Shown: positions 1 to 9,312 of the stretch, piece after piece
Layout: each line of letters begins with the position of its first letter
Numbering within the stretch: the first letter of the stretch is position 1
DNA from: Streptomyces zinciresistens K42
GTDB lineage: Bacteria > Actinomycetota > Actinomycetes > Streptomycetales > Streptomycetaceae
Direction of reading: 5' to 3'
Assembly (NCBI RefSeq): GCF_000225525.1
Contig: NZ_AGBF01000011.1
Coordinates: forward strand, 23,165-87,164
DNA: 64,000 nucleotides
Program-made: the position numbers and the translations under genes
Notes under the pieces: generated by a model
Told to the model about the DNA's origin: nothing
The model's input: only the letters and a program-made list of their open reading frames with translations
The model's database searches: none

Positions 1-1799
1 GCAAGGACGCCCCGGGCGTGCGGAGCGCCCGGCACGGTCTCCGCCTCCTGCACGCCGGCGGTGTCCCGGGCGGTCGGCTCCAGGGGCGGGGCGGCGGGCG
101 CGGCGAGCGGGACCGGGACGGAGGCGGGCTGGGCGGGCTGGGCGGGCTGGGCGGGCTGGGCGGGCTGGGGAGGTTCCGCCAGCCGCACCACCCGGTCGGC
201 CACGCCGAGCAGCGCGGGCCGGTGCACCACCAGCAGGACGGTCCGCCCCACGGCCAGTCGCCGTACGGCGTCGACGACCTCGGCCTCGGTGGCGCCGTCG
301 AGCGCCGCCGTCGGCTCGTCGAGCAGCAGTACGGGCCGGTCGGCGAGGAAGGCACGGGCCAGGGCGAGGCGCTGGCGCTGCCCGGCGGACAGCCCGGTGC
401 CGTCCTCCCCCAGCACGGTGTCGACGCCGTGGGGGAGCGCGTCCACGAACTCCAGCGCCCCGGCGTCCGCGAGGGCCCGCCGTACGGCGTCGGCGTCCGC
501 GTCGGGCCGGGCCAGCCGGACGTTCTCGGTGATGGTCCCGGCGTACAGATGGGGCCGCTGCGGCACCCAGGCGACACGCGCGTGCCACTGGTCGAGAGCG
601 AGTCCGCTCAGATCGGCTCCCCCGATCAGGACACGTCCCGCGGTCGGCCGCACGAACCCCAGCAGTGCGCTCAGCAGCGTCGACTTGCCGGCGCCGCTCG
701 GTCCGACGAGAGCCACCGTCTCCCCGGGGGCGACCGTGAAGGACACCGCGGAGACGGCGTCGGCGGACCGTCCGGGGTAGCGCACCGAGACGTCCTCGAA
801 GGCCAGGGCCCCCGGCGGCACGGGCGCCGCTCCCCGGGCCGGGGCCGCGGTCTCCAGGACCTCGAAGATCTCCTCGGCCGCGGACAGCCCCTCGGCCGCC
901 GCGTGGTACTGCGCACCCACCTGACGCAGCGGCAGATACGCCTCGGGGGCCAGGACCAGGACGACGAGGCCGTCGTACAGGTTCATGTCGCCCTTCACCA
1001 GCCGCATACCGATGGTGACCGCGACCAGGGCGACCGAGATCGTCGAGAGCAGTTCCAGTGCGAAGGAGGAGATGAAGGCGATCCGCAGGGTCCGCATGGT
1101 CGCCCGGCGGTACTCGCCGGTGATGCGCCGGATCGAGTCCGCCTGGGCCTTGGCCCGGCCGAAGACCTTCAGCGTCGGCAGGCCGGCGACGACGTCCAGG
1201 AAATGCCCCGACAGCCGGGAGAGCAGCCGCCATTGGCGGTCCATGTGGGACTGGGTGGCCCAGCCGATCAGCATCATGAAGACGGGGATGAGCGGCAGGG
1301 TGCCGACGATGATCGCCGCCGAGACCCAGTCCTCGGTCACGATCCTCGCGAGCACCGCGACGGGGACCACCACCGCCAGCCCCAGCTGGGGCAGATAGCG
1401 GGAGAAGTAGTCGTCCAGGGCGTCGACCCCGCGGGTGGCGAGGGCGACCAGTGATCCGGTCCGCTGGCCGGCGAGCCAGCCGGGCCCCAGCTCGGCCGCC
1501 CGCTCCAGCAACCGGCTCCTCAGCTCCGACTTCACCGCGGCGCTCGCGCGATGGGCGGCGAGTTCGGTCAGCCAGGCGACCAGCGCGCGACCGCCCGCGA
1601 CCGCCGCCAACAGCAGCAGGGGAGTGCGCAGTGCGGTGGCGGACATCCCGTCCTGGAACGCCCCCACCACCACCTCGGCGATGAGCATCGCCTGCGCGAT
1701 GACCAGCCCGGCGCCGACTGCGCCCAGGCCGACGACGGCGATCAGGAACAGTCGGGTGGCGCGCGCGTATCGCAGGAGGCGCGGATCGATCGGTTTCAC
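1..1799 (-). CDS. cydCD: Fused CydD/CydC thiol-reductant ABC exporter (3' part cut by window edge)
   Basis: Heterodimeric-type ABC exporter needed for assembly of cytochrome bd oxidase; in Streptomyces the two halves are fused. The visible part is the CydD half: a transmembrane region, then a nucleotide-binding domain with Walker A (PSGAGKST, near 680-700), signature LSAGQRQR and Walker B LLLDEPTAALD (near 300-385). A (Q-P-A)n linker follows, leading into the CydC half beyond position 1. The GTG start at 1799 is the central GTG of a parS palindrome and has a GAAGGG ribosome site about 10 bases upstream. It lies 72 bp after cydB on the same strand. The frame stays open further upstream, so a longer start cannot be excluded. 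Confidence 0.93.
   Translation of the reverse strand, partial: MKPIDPRLLRYARATRLFLIAVVGLGAVGAGLVIAQAMLIAEVVVGAFQDGMSATALRTPLLLLAAVAGGRALVAWLTELAAHRASAAVKSELRSRLLERAAELGPGWLAGQRTGSLVALATRGVDALDDYFSRYLPQLGLAVVVPVAVLARIVTEDWVSAAIIVGTLPLIPVFMMLIGWATQSHMDRQWRLLSRLSGHFLDVVAGLPTLKVFGRAKAQADSIRRITGEYRRATMRTLRIAFISSFALELLSTISVALVAVTIGMRLVKGDMNLYDGLVVLVLAPEAYLPLRQVGAQYHAAAEGLSAAEEIFEVLETAAPARGAAPVPPGALAFEDVSVRYPGRSADAVSAVSFTVAPGETVALVGPSGAGKSTLLSALLGFVRPTAGRVLIGGADLSGLALDQWHARVAWVPQRPHLYAGTITENVRLARPDADADAVRRALADAGALEFVDALPHGVDTVLGEDGTGLSAGQRQRLALARAFLADRPVLLLDEPTAALDGATEAEVVDAVRRLAVGRTVLLVVHRPALLGVADRVVRLAEPPQPAQPAQPAQPAQPASVPVPLAAPAAPPLEPTARDTAGVQEAETVPGAPHARGVL
124..168. repeat. Five 9-bp tandem repeats in the cydCD linker
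   Basis: Five exact copies of GCGGGCTGG read on the minus strand as repeated Gln-Pro-Ala codons. They encode a flexible linker between the first ABC half and the second half of the fused exporter. The period is a multiple of three, so copy-number change would lengthen or shorten the linker without a frameshift. Confidence 0.9.
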
Positions 1800-1806
1800 G
1801 TGAAAC
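1793..1806. promoter_or_regulatory. parS site (exact), at cydCD start codon
   Basis: Exact 14-bp palindrome GTTTCACGTGAAAC, the known Streptomyces ParB binding sequence. The GTG in its centre, on the minus strand, is the likely start codon of cydCD. It is 38 bp (start to start) from the next parS. Confidence 0.93.
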
Positions 1807-1824
1807 AGGCCCTTCGGTCCCGTG

Positions 1825-1860
1825 CGGGGTGTTTCACGTGAAACATCGCGAAACACCCCG
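1825..1860 (-). terminator. Hairpin after cydB with parS in its left arm and loop
   Basis: CGGGGTGTTT (1825-1834) pairs with AAACACCCCG (1851-1860): a 10-bp stem in the 72-bp gap between cydB and cydCD. The parS at 1831 occupies part of the left arm and the loop. It could attenuate read-through from cydAB into cydCD; there is no T-tract. Confidence 0.5.
1831..1844. promoter_or_regulatory. parS site (exact)
   Basis: Exact GTTTCACGTGAAAC between cydB and cydCD; paired with the site at 1793. Confidence 0.93.
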
Positions 1861-1871
1861 CCCCGGTGGAC

Positions 1872-2888
1872 TCAGTGCGCGGATCCGGCGGTGTCCACAG
1901 CGAGGTGCTGCGTACCGATCCGCTTGCGGAAGACCCAGTAGGTCCAGCCCTGGTAGATCATGACGACCGGCGTGGCGATGACCGCGCACCAGGTCATGAT
2001 CTTCAGGGTGTAGGGGCTCGACGAGGCGTTGGTGACGGTGAGGCTCCACTCGTCGTTCAGCGAGGACGGCATGACGTTCGGGAACAGCGTCAGGAAGAGC
2101 ATCGCCACGGCCGCCACGATGGTGACGCCGGAGAAGGCGAACGCCCATCCCTCACGTCCCGCCTGGTTCGCCACCAGGGCCGCGACCAGCGCCACGACCG
2201 CCACGACCAGTGCGACCAGGCTCTGTCCGTCGCCGTTCTCGACCTGCGTCCACAGCAGGAAGACCGCGGCCACGACGGCGGTGAGCAGCCCGATGCGCGT
2301 CGCCAGCGCCCGTGCCCGCTCGCGGATCTCCCCCACGGTCTTCAGCGCCGCGAACACCGCTCCGTGGAAGGTGAACAGCGTCAGCGTCACCAGACCGCCG
2401 AGCAGCGCGTACGGGTTGAGCAGGTCCGGGACGTTGCCGACGTACTCGAAGTTCTGGTCGATCTTCACGCCGCGCACGATGTTGGCGAAGGCCACGCCCC
2501 ACAGGAAGGCGGGCAGCAGGGAGCACCAGAAGATCGCGTGCTCCCAGTTGCGCTGCCAGTTCTCCTCGGGCCGCTTCACCCGGTACTCGAAGGCGACACC
2601 CCGGACGATCAGGCAGACCAGGATGAGCAGCAGCGGCAGATAGAAGCCGGAGAAGAGCGTGGCGTACCACTCGGGGAACGCGGCGAAGGTGGCGCCGCCC
2701 GCCGAGAGCAGCCAGACCTCGTTGCCGTCCCAGACGGGGCCGATGGTGTTGATCAGCACGCGTCGCTCGGGCCGGTTGCGTGCGAGCAGCTTGGTGAGCA
2801 CGCCGATCCCGAAGTCGAAGCCCTCCAGGAAGAAGTAGCCGATCCACAGGACTGCGATCAGGACGAACCAGACGTCGTGAAGTTCCAT
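1872..2888 (-). CDS. cydB: Cytochrome bd ubiquinol/menaquinol oxidase subunit II
   Basis: 338-residue polytopic membrane protein, the second subunit of the high-affinity bd-type terminal oxidase that reduces oxygen to water with quinol electrons. The N-terminus carries the family signature FFLEGFDFGIG (about residues 20-30), followed by about eight hydrophobic helices. The ATG start lies 20 bp after the cydA stop, with a GAGGGAG ribosome site, so it is cotranscribed with cydA and presumably shares its Rex control. Length is normal for the family. Confidence 0.97.
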   Translation of the reverse strand: MELHDVWFVLIAVLWIGYFFLEGFDFGIGVLTKLLARNRPERRVLINTIGPVWDGNEVWLLSAGGATFAAFPEWYATLFSGFYLPLLLILVCLIVRGVAFEYRVKRPEENWQRNWEHAIFWCSLLPAFLWGVAFANIVRGVKIDQNFEYVGNVPDLLNPYALLGGLVTLTLFTFHGAVFAALKTVGEIRERARALATRIGLLTAVVAAVFLLWTQVENGDGQSLVALVVAVVALVAALVANQAGREGWAFAFSGVTIVAAVAMLFLTLFPNVMPSSLNDEWSLTVTNASSSPYTLKIMTWCAVIATPVVMIYQGWTYWVFRKRIGTQHLAVDTAGSAH

Positions 2889-2908
2889 GACTGTGCAGCT
2901 CCCTCGGC

Positions 2909-4417
2909 CTAGTACGAGAAGGCCATCGGCTTGTCGGCGTCACGGGAGTCGCCGCCGATCTTCGTGGGCGGGTTCAGGTCGGCCTCCGTCAGCTCGGGCG
3001 GGCCGGCCTTGATGTACTTGACCAGGAGCTTGACCTCGATGACGGCGAGGATGGCGTAGAGCGTGGTGAAGACGATCATCGAGGTGATGATCTCGCCCTG
3101 GGAGACACCGGGGGAGACGGCGTCACGGGTGCGCAGGACGCCGTAGACGGCCCAGGGCTGGCGGCCCGTCTCGGTGAAGATCCAGCCCCAGGAGTTGGCG
3201 ATCAGCGGGAAGACCATGGTCCAGACGGCGATGCGCCAGTACAGCTTGGTGAGCTTCGGGCCGAGGGCCTTGTGCGGGAGCAGCACCAGGTGCGGCACTT
3301 CGTCGTCGCCGACCCTGAGGTGCCGGGGCAGCAGGAACTTCTTGCGGGTCAGCCACAGGCCGATCAGTCCGACGGTGAAGGACGCCATGCCGAAGCCGAT
3401 CATCCAGCGGAAGCCCCAGTAGGCGACCGGGATGTTGGGCCGGTAGTCGCCGGGACCGTACTTCTTCTGCTCGGCCTTGTTGACGTCGTTGATGCCGGGG
3501 ACGTACGAGGAGAAGTCGTCCTTGGCCAGGAAGGACAGCAGGCCCGGGATCTCGATGGCGACCTCGTTGTGCCCCTCGGCGACGTCGCCGACGGCGAAGA
3601 TCGAGAAGGGTGCGGGCTTCTCGCCGTCCCACAGCGCCTCGGCCGCGGCCATCTTCATCGGCTGCTGCTCGTACATGATCTTGCCGAGCGTGTCACCGCT
3701 CACGGCGGTGAGCAGACCACCGATGGCGACGGTGACCAGGCCGAGCCGCAGAGAGGTCTTCATCTCGCGGATGTGCTTCTTGCGCATCAGATGCAGTGCG
3801 GAGACACCGACCATGAAGGCGCCGCCGGTGAGGAAGGCCGCCGAGAGGGTGTGGAAGCCCTGGGCCAGCGCCGTGTTCTGGGTGAGGACGAGCCAGAAGT
3901 CGGTGAGCTCGGCGCGGCCCCGCGCCTCGTTGATCCGGTAGCCGACGGGGTGCTGCATCCAGGAGTTGGCCGCCAGGATGAAGTACGCCGACAGGATCGT
4001 GCCGATGGAGACCATCCAGATGCAGGCCAGATGGATCTTCTTCGGCAGCTTGTCCCAGCCGAAGATCCACAGCCCGATGAAGGTGGACTCGAAGAAGAAG
4101 GCGATCAGTGCCTCGAAGGCGAGGGGGGCACCGAAGACGTCACCGACGAAGCGGGAGTAGTCCGACCAGTTCATGCCGAACTGGAACTCCTGCACGATGC
4201 CGGTGACCACACCCATCGCGATGTTGATCAGGAAGAGCTTGCCCCAGAACTTCGTCGCCTTGAGGTACTTCTCCTTCTCGGTGCGCACCCAGGCCGTCTG
4301 CAGGCCGGCCGTGAGGGCCGCGAGCGAGATCGTCAGGGGTACGAACAGAAAGTGGTAGACGGTGGTGATGCCGAACTGCCATCGCGCCAGCGTCTCCGGC
4401 GCCAGAGCCAGGTCCAC
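2909..4417 (-). CDS. cydA: Cytochrome bd oxidase subunit I
   Basis: 502-residue haem-bearing subunit of cytochrome bd oxidase. The conserved N-terminal haem-ligand His is in FGITTVYHFLFVPLT (about residue 22). The GRQPW signature is present near residue 390 (ETGRQPWAVYG). The quinol loop is of the short type usual in Actinobacteria. GTG start at 4417 with an AAGGAG ribosome site. A Rex operator lies 23-38 bp upstream, so the operon should be derepressed when NADH/NAD+ rises under low oxygen. First gene of cydA-cydB-cydCD. Confidence 0.97.
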   Translation of the reverse strand: MDLALAPETLARWQFGITTVYHFLFVPLTISLAALTAGLQTAWVRTEKEKYLKATKFWGKLFLINIAMGVVTGIVQEFQFGMNWSDYSRFVGDVFGAPLAFEALIAFFFESTFIGLWIFGWDKLPKKIHLACIWMVSIGTILSAYFILAANSWMQHPVGYRINEARGRAELTDFWLVLTQNTALAQGFHTLSAAFLTGGAFMVGVSALHLMRKKHIREMKTSLRLGLVTVAIGGLLTAVSGDTLGKIMYEQQPMKMAAAEALWDGEKPAPFSIFAVGDVAEGHNEVAIEIPGLLSFLAKDDFSSYVPGINDVNKAEQKKYGPGDYRPNIPVAYWGFRWMIGFGMASFTVGLIGLWLTRKKFLLPRHLRVGDDEVPHLVLLPHKALGPKLTKLYWRIAVWTMVFPLIANSWGWIFTETGRQPWAVYGVLRTRDAVSPGVSQGEIITSMIVFTTLYAILAVIEVKLLVKYIKAGPPELTEADLNPPTKIGGDSRDADKPMAFSY

Positions 4418-4439
4418 GTCGCCGCTCCTTACTTACGCT

Positions 4440-4455
4440 TGTGAAAGCGTTCACA
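4440..4455 (-). promoter_or_regulatory. Rex operator upstream of cydA
   Basis: TGTGAAAGCGTTCACA differs by one base from the Streptomyces Rex consensus TGTGAACGCGTTCACA and is placed just upstream of cydA. Rex is a known NADH-sensing repressor of the cyd operon in Streptomyces coelicolor. A further TTCACAAG half-repeat follows at 4455-4462. Confidence 0.9.
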
Positions 4456-4564
4456 TTCACAAGCAATTATGCAGCACGCCTCCGGCAGCCTGTACGGGGG
4501 GTCCCTCATTCCGGTCAACCCCTTGGCGCGAACTTCAACATATTGTTGAAGTGCCTGCCTGTAG

Positions 4565-4955
4565 CCACCGACACCGCTTCAGATACGGGTCTCCTGGCCT
4601 GCCGGACATCTCAGGGCGACGCTCGACGGCACCCCGACCGCGCCGGCCCTCACCGAAGCGCCGCCGTTCACCTCGACCGCGCGCATCTGGAGCGAGGAAG
4701 TGCATTTCGACACAGGGCTGGCCGTTTCACGTGAAACGGATGCGCGGCAGGTAGTCGAGCCGGGCGCCGTGGTCTTCTGGGCAGACGGCGACGTCGCGCT
4801 CGCGCTCCCCCGCGGACCCACGCCGCTGTCACAGGGCGACGAGTGCCGCCTCGCGAGCCCGTACGACGTCCTGAGACGTCTCCGACGGCGACCCCCGCCT
4901 GCTGGCGACCGCGCGCGGCGGGAACCACGTGCGGGTGGAACCGGTGGAGGTCTGA
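4565..4955 (+). pseudogene. Decayed cyclophilin-like-fold protein (DUF3830/TM1367 type)
   Basis: Two frames together read like a small cyclophilin-fold protein. The first gives QIRVSWPAGHLRATLDGTP..., IWSEEVHFDTG..., ARQVVEPGAVVFWADGD, then ALPRGPTPLSQGDECRLAS. After a shift near 4870-4885 a second frame continues DPRLLATARGGNHVRVEPVEV to TGA at 4953-4955. After the upstream in-frame stop at 4562 there is no ATG/GTG before the internal GTG at 4700, so the native start appears lost. A parS (4724) lies in the reading frame as V-S-R-E-T. A lost start plus a frameshift argue for a true pseudogene rather than one sequencing error. Family assignment is by remembered resemblance. Confidence 0.6.
4724..4737. 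promoter_or_regulatory. parS site (exact) inside decayed gene
   Basis: Exact GTTTCACGTGAAAC within the cyclophilin-like remnant. Confidence 0.93.
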
Positions 4956-5156
4956 CCGCGTCCCGCGCCGGCTCTGTGGCCGGCAGGCTTTTCCAGGCGG
5001 CTCGCGGCGTCCGGCAGGGCGCCTCGCAAGGCGGAGCGTCACACGCGTACTTGGACGTACTCCGGTGACGCGACAACGCGGTCCGGGGGTCCCTGCTCGC
5101 AGAGCTCGGGGGACGTGCCGGGCGTCGCGAGCCGGTGAGCCCTCCCGCTCACCGCA

Positions 5157-6236
5157 CTAACCCTCCTTGCGGAACCCTTCCGCCACCTTCAGGAAGATGT
5201 CGTTCGCCTCGGCCTCTCCGACCGTCACCCGCACACCCTCGCCCGCGAACGGCCGGATCACCACGCCCGCCTGCTCACACGCCTGCGCGAAGGGGACCGT
5301 GCGCTCCCCCAGCCGCAGCCACACGAAGTTGGCCTGGGTCTCGGGCACCGTCCAGCCCTGGGCCCGCAGCCCGTCGACCACCCGGATGCGCTCGCACACC
5401 AACGAGCCGACACGGCCGATGAGTTCGTCCTCGGCACGCAGCGAGGCGATCGCCGCGTCCTGCGCGAGCTGGCTCACGCCGAAGGGCACGGCCGTCTTGC
5501 GCAGCGCCGCCGCCACCGGCTCATGGGCGATCGCGAAGCCCACCCGCAGACCGGCCAGACCGTACGCCTTGGAGAACGTGCGCAGCACGCAGACGTTCGG
5601 CCGCTCCCGGTAGATCTCCACGCCGTCCGGCACCTCGGGGTCGCGGATGAACTCGCGGTACGCCTCGTCGAGGACGACCAGGACGTCACTCGGCACCCGG
5701 TCGAGGAAGCGCTCCAGCTCGGCACGCCCGACCACGGTGCCGGTCGGGTTGTTGGGGTTGCAGACGAAGATCAGCCGGGTCCGCTCGGTGATCGCGGCGG
5801 CCATCGCGTCCAGGTCGTGCACATCCCCCGGCGTCAGCGGGACCCGGACGGAGGCGGCACCGCTGATCTGCGTGATGATCGGGTACGCCTCGAAGGACCG
5901 CCAGGCGTAGACGACCTCGTCGCCGGGGCCGGAGGTGGCCTGGACCAACTGCTGGGCCACGCCGACCGAACCGGTGCCGGTGGCCAGGTGGGAGAGCGGC
6001 ACCCCGAAGCGGTCGGAGAGCTCGTTCATCAGGCCCGTGCACATCATGTCCGGGTAGCGGTTGAAGGAGGAGGCGGCCGCCGCCACGGTCTCCATCACGC
6101 CGGGCAGCGGCGGATAGGGGTTCTCGTTGGAGGACAGCTTGTAGGCCACCGGGCCACCGGCCGCGGCGGGCTTGCCCGGCTTGTAGGTGGGAATCCCCTC
6201 CAGTTCGGCGCGCAGCTTGGGGCTCGTCTCGCTCAC
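5157..6236 (-). CDS. hisC: Histidinol-phosphate/aromatic aminotransferase (HisC family)
   Basis: 359-residue PLP-dependent fold-type I aminotransferase. Visible are the N-terminal [11 protein letters not shown], the PLP-site NPNNPTG (mid protein), and the catalytic Lys in [17 protein letters not shown]. The GTG start at 6236 is chosen over the upstream codon at 6296 because AGGAGG lies 7 bases before it and the protein then begins [12 protein letters not shown] like other members. It stands alone outside a his operon, so it may be a second HisC-type enzyme or an aromatic/phenylalanine aminotransferase; substrate cannot be told from sequence. Confidence 0.9.
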   Translation of the reverse strand: MSETSPKLRAELEGIPTYKPGKPAAAGGPVAYKLSSNENPYPPLPGVMETVAAAASSFNRYPDMMCTGLMNELSDRFGVPLSHLATGTGSVGVAQQLVQATSGPGDEVVYAWRSFEAYPIITQISGAASVRVPLTPGDVHDLDAMAAAITERTRLIFVCNPNNPTGTVVGRAELERFLDRVPSDVLVVLDEAYREFIRDPEVPDGVEIYRERPNVCVLRTFSKAYGLAGLRVGFAIAHEPVAAALRKTAVPFGVSQLAQDAAIASLRAEDELIGRVGSLVCERIRVVDGLRAQGWTVPETQANFVWLRLGERTVPFAQACEQAGVVIRPFAGEGVRVTVGEAEANDIFLKVAEGFRKEG

Positions 6237-6663
6237 CGCAGTCCTCCTCGCGACCACCGGCGGCACATCACCGCCGCCGGCTCCAATACTTCTCACCTTA
6301 TGAGGATTCGGCGCCGATGCGTACAGCGCGGCCCTGCCGGATTGCCGGACCGCTCCGCCGCGGTGGCATCAAGGGCATCAGCGCACGAAGGCGTACGAAC
6401 CAGGGGCGCGCCCCACATATATCTATGCGCCGGTGGCTCGCGCCGTGGCGCGCATCACCCGTGAAGGTGAGTTGAGACCTCTTCGAAACATCGGAGAGTT
6501 GGCAGGCCCATGCGCGCGGACACGACACGTCCTGTCATTGCATCGTTCAACTCCCTTTCTTTCAAAGGATTTTAGCCCTCTTCGGCCTTGCAGAAACGTG
6601 CCTGTCAACGCGTGCATATGCGTCCGCACTACCCCACCGAATGAGCCCTACTATCGGCTCGCC
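6237..6663. other. Divergent intergenic region hisC / lacI-type regulator
   Basis: About 430 bp without a supported gene. The part after about 6540 is AT-richer than its surroundings and should hold the promoter of the LacI-family gene. I see no operator palindrome I can defend. Confidence 0.5.
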
Positions 6664-7776
6664 ATGACAGCAGCAGGGAAGCACCAGGTGAGCCGCGCGG
6701 AAACCTCACGGCGAGGCAACCGGTCCGGCCGGGCGGGCATCAGAGACGTGGCCGCCGCCGCCGGGGTCTCGATCACGACCGTCTCCGACGCCCTCAACGG
6801 CAAGGGCCGGCTCCCGGACGCCACCCGACGCCATGTCCGTGAGGTCGCCGACCGGCTGGGCTACCGCCCCTCGGCCGCGGCCCGAACCCTTCGTACCGGC
6901 AAGTCCGGCCTCATCGGCCTGACGGTGACGACCTACGGGGATGAACCTTTCACCTTCACCGAGTTCGCGTACTTCGCCGAGATGGCGCGGGCCGCGACCT
7001 CGGCGGCGCTCGCCCGCGGCTACGCCCTGGTGATCCTCCCCGCGACCTCCCGCCACGACGTGTGGTCCAACGTCGCCCTCGACGGGACCGTCGTCATCGA
7101 CCCCTCCGACCAGGACCCGGTCGTCAGCGAACTGGTGCGCCAGGGACTGCCCGTCGTCTCCGACGGCCGTCCGGCGGGCTCGCTGCCGGTCACCGCCTGG
7201 GTCGACAACGACCACGAAGCCGCCGTGCTCGGCATCCTCGACCATCTGGCCGCCGCGGGCGCCCGCCGGATCGGCCTGCTGACGGGCACGACGACCGACA
7301 CGTACACGCACCTGTCGACCTCCGCCTACCTGCGCTGGTGCGAGCGGGTCGGCCAGGACCCGGTCTACGAGTCCTATCCGGCGCACGACCCGTGCGCGGG
7401 CGCCGTCGCCGCCGACCGGCTGCTCGCCCGCCCCGACCGGCCCGACGCGGTCTACGGCCTGTTCGACCCGAACGGCACCGACCTGCTCGCCGCCGCCCGG
7501 CGGTACGGCCTGCGCGTACCGGAGGATCTGCTGCTGGTGTGCTGCAGCGAGTCCACGGTGTACGCCAGCACCGAGCCGCCCATCACCACGCTCTCCCTGA
7601 AGCCGCGCCGCATCGGCACGGCCGTGGTCCAGCTCCTCATCGACGCCATCGAGGGCATGGACTCCGAGGAACCGGTCGAGCAGGTGATACCGACGGAACT
7701 GATCGTGCGGACCTCCTCCCAGCGCCGTCCGCCGCGGACGACGGTCAGTCCGCCCCGGTCGCCCGAGGACCGGTAG
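6664..7776 (+). CDS. LacI-family transcriptional regulator
   Basis: 370 residues. N-terminal LacI helix-turn-helix GIRDVAAAAGVSITTVSDALNGKGRLP followed by hinge helix RPSAAARTLRTGKSGLIGL (about residues 20-78), then a periplasmic-binding-protein-like sensor domain. The frame is open upstream to 6433, but the ATG at 6664 puts the HTH at a normal distance from the N-terminus. No good ribosome site precedes it, so the transcript may be leaderless. No sugar operon is adjacent, so the effector is unknown. A hairpin follows the gene. Confidence 0.9.
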   Translation: MTAAGKHQVSRAETSRRGNRSGRAGIRDVAAAAGVSITTVSDALNGKGRLPDATRRHVREVADRLGYRPSAAARTLRTGKSGLIGLTVTTYGDEPFTFTEFAYFAEMARAATSAALARGYALVILPATSRHDVWSNVALDGTVVIDPSDQDPVVSELVRQGLPVVSDGRPAGSLPVTAWVDNDHEAAVLGILDHLAAAGARRIGLLTGTTTDTYTHLSTSAYLRWCERVGQDPVYESYPAHDPCAGAVAADRLLARPDRPDAVYGLFDPNGTDLLAAARRYGLRVPEDLLLVCCSESTVYASTEPPITTLSLKPRRIGTAVVQLLIDAIEGMDSEEPVEQVIPTELIVRTSSQRRPPRTTVSPPRSPEDR

Positions 7777-7805
7777 GGGCCGGCCGAGCACCCGGTAGGG
7801 GCCGA

Positions 7806-7823
7806 CCGAGGGCAATCCCTCGG
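7806..7823 (+). terminator. Hairpin after lacI-type gene
   Basis: CCGAGGG-CAAT-CCCTCGG, a perfect 7-bp stem with 4-base loop, 30 bp after the stop. Just before it a 15-bp unit starting CCGGTAGGGGCCG is repeated (7769-7783 region and 7792-7806 region). Confidence 0.6.
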
Positions 7824-8042
7824 AAAGGGGCCGGGGAGGGGCGGGAGCCCGGACGTCACCGGGGCGAAATCCCGCCCAATCGGGGCGAAAGAAGCGGGGA
7901 ACAGGCGTCCCGTTCCGATTCACCACCCCTGGGTCATCACATGGCGCGATCGGCATTCCTATGATGGGCCCACGACACCGCGGGCCGCTGCGACCAGGCA
8001 GTCCGACGCGGTGCAGCTGCGGCGCGATGGTGGAGGGGTCTG

Positions 8043-9119
8043 ATGACTCAGGGGGCCGGTCAGGGACCCGAGACGGAGCGGACGGCGACGTTGCGCGACT
8101 TCCGGGTGCCCGCCTACGTGCACGAGACCGGTCCGTACGCCCACAGCACCCACCCGGGCGACGTCGCGCCGCGCGTCGACGAGACGTACCCGGAGGGCTA
8201 CACGCCCACCCAGCGCGACCTGCCGGTCATCAACCGCGGGGACACGGTGCAGGTGCAGGTCGAGCCGGCGTCGGTGCCGGCCCAGCAGACGACCGCGGGC
8301 CCGGGTCCGCTGTTCGTCGTCGGTGACGTGCACGGCTACCTCGACGAGCTGACGGCCGCCCTTCAGGAGAAGGGCCTGGTCGACTCCGCGGGCAGCTGGT
8401 GCGCGGGCACCGCCCGGCTGTGGTTCCTGGGCGACTTCACCGACCGCGGCCCGGACGGCATCGGCGTCATCGACCTCGTGATGCGGCTGTCCGCCGAGGC
8501 CGCCGCCGCCGGCGGCTACTGCAAGGCCCTCATGGGCAACCACGAACTGCTGCTGCTCGGCGCCAAGCGCTTCGGCGACACCCCCGTCAACTCGGGCGCC
8601 GGCACCGCCACCTTCCAGGCCGCCTGGCTGCTCAACGGCGGTCAGAAGACCGACATGGACCGGCTCCAGGACCACCATCTCCAGTGGATGTCCCGGCTGG
8701 ACGCCGTCGAGGAGGTGGACGGCCATCTGCTCGTCCACTCCGACACCACGGCCTATCTCGACTACGGCCGCTCCATCGAAGAGGTCAACGACACCGTCCG
8801 CGAGACGATCACCCGCAACGACGCGGACGAGGTCTGGGACCTGTTCCGCAAGTTCACCAAGCGGTTCTCCTTCCGCGACGAGGGCGGCGCCGACCATGTG
8901 CGCTCCCTGCTCGACATGTACGGCGGCACCCGCATCGTCCACGGTCACAGCCCCATTCCGTATCTGCTCGGCGAGGTGGGCTCCGAGGACGGCGAGGACC
9001 GCTCGGGTCCGCAGGTGGCGGGACCGCACGTCTACGCCGACGGGCTCGCGATCGCCATGGACGGCGGCGTGACCATGGCCGGAAAGCTGCTGGTCCAACA
9101 ACTTCCGCTGACCGTCTGA
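8043..9119 (+). CDS. Calcineurin-like metallophosphoesterase (protein phosphatase type)
   Basis: 358 residues. The PPP-type metallophosphoesterase motifs appear in order: GDVHGYLDEL (about residue 95), GDFTDRGPDG (about 138), GNHELLLLG (about 165), then HSD and HGHSPIPY near the C-terminus. These supply the two-metal centre. The first ~85 residues are a low-complexity extension before the domain. GGAGGGG precedes the ATG. Likely a soluble serine/threonine or dinucleotide-type phosphatase; substrate not deducible. Confidence 0.88.
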   Translation: MTQGAGQGPETERTATLRDFRVPAYVHETGPYAHSTHPGDVAPRVDETYPEGYTPTQRDLPVINRGDTVQVQVEPASVPAQQTTAGPGPLFVVGDVHGYLDELTAALQEKGLVDSAGSWCAGTARLWFLGDFTDRGPDGIGVIDLVMRLSAEAAAAGGYCKALMGNHELLLLGAKRFGDTPVNSGAGTATFQAAWLLNGGQKTDMDRLQDHHLQWMSRLDAVEEVDGHLLVHSDTTAYLDYGRSIEEVNDTVRETITRNDADEVWDLFRKFTKRFSFRDEGGADHVRSLLDMYGGTRIVHGHSPIPYLLGEVGSEDGEDRSGPQVAGPHVYADGLAIAMDGGVTMAGKLLVQQLPLTV

Positions 9120-9312
9120 GCGTTCCGCGGGTCCGCTGCGTACCATCAGGCGGTCGTGGCGGAGCGTGCGGACCGGGGCCCAATTTTGGCAAACCCCCTG
9201 TCACCGGGTGCCGTGACCGCTCTACCATCGGATTATCCGTAGCAGGCTCCCCTCCGTTTCTGCCCGACGGCTCGTTGGCATGCGAGCCCCAAGCCCTACG
9301 GAGCATCGGGGG

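Noticed and set aside
18..1454. Long plus-strand frame opposite cydCD
   Set aside because: Arg/Gly-rich GC-driven shadow of the real minus-strand ABC exporter; no family motifs. The same applies to similar long antisense frames at 1866-2912, 3272-4444, 5523-6464, 10237-12219, 34267-36066, 45570-47384, 58757-60718 and 61957-63951.
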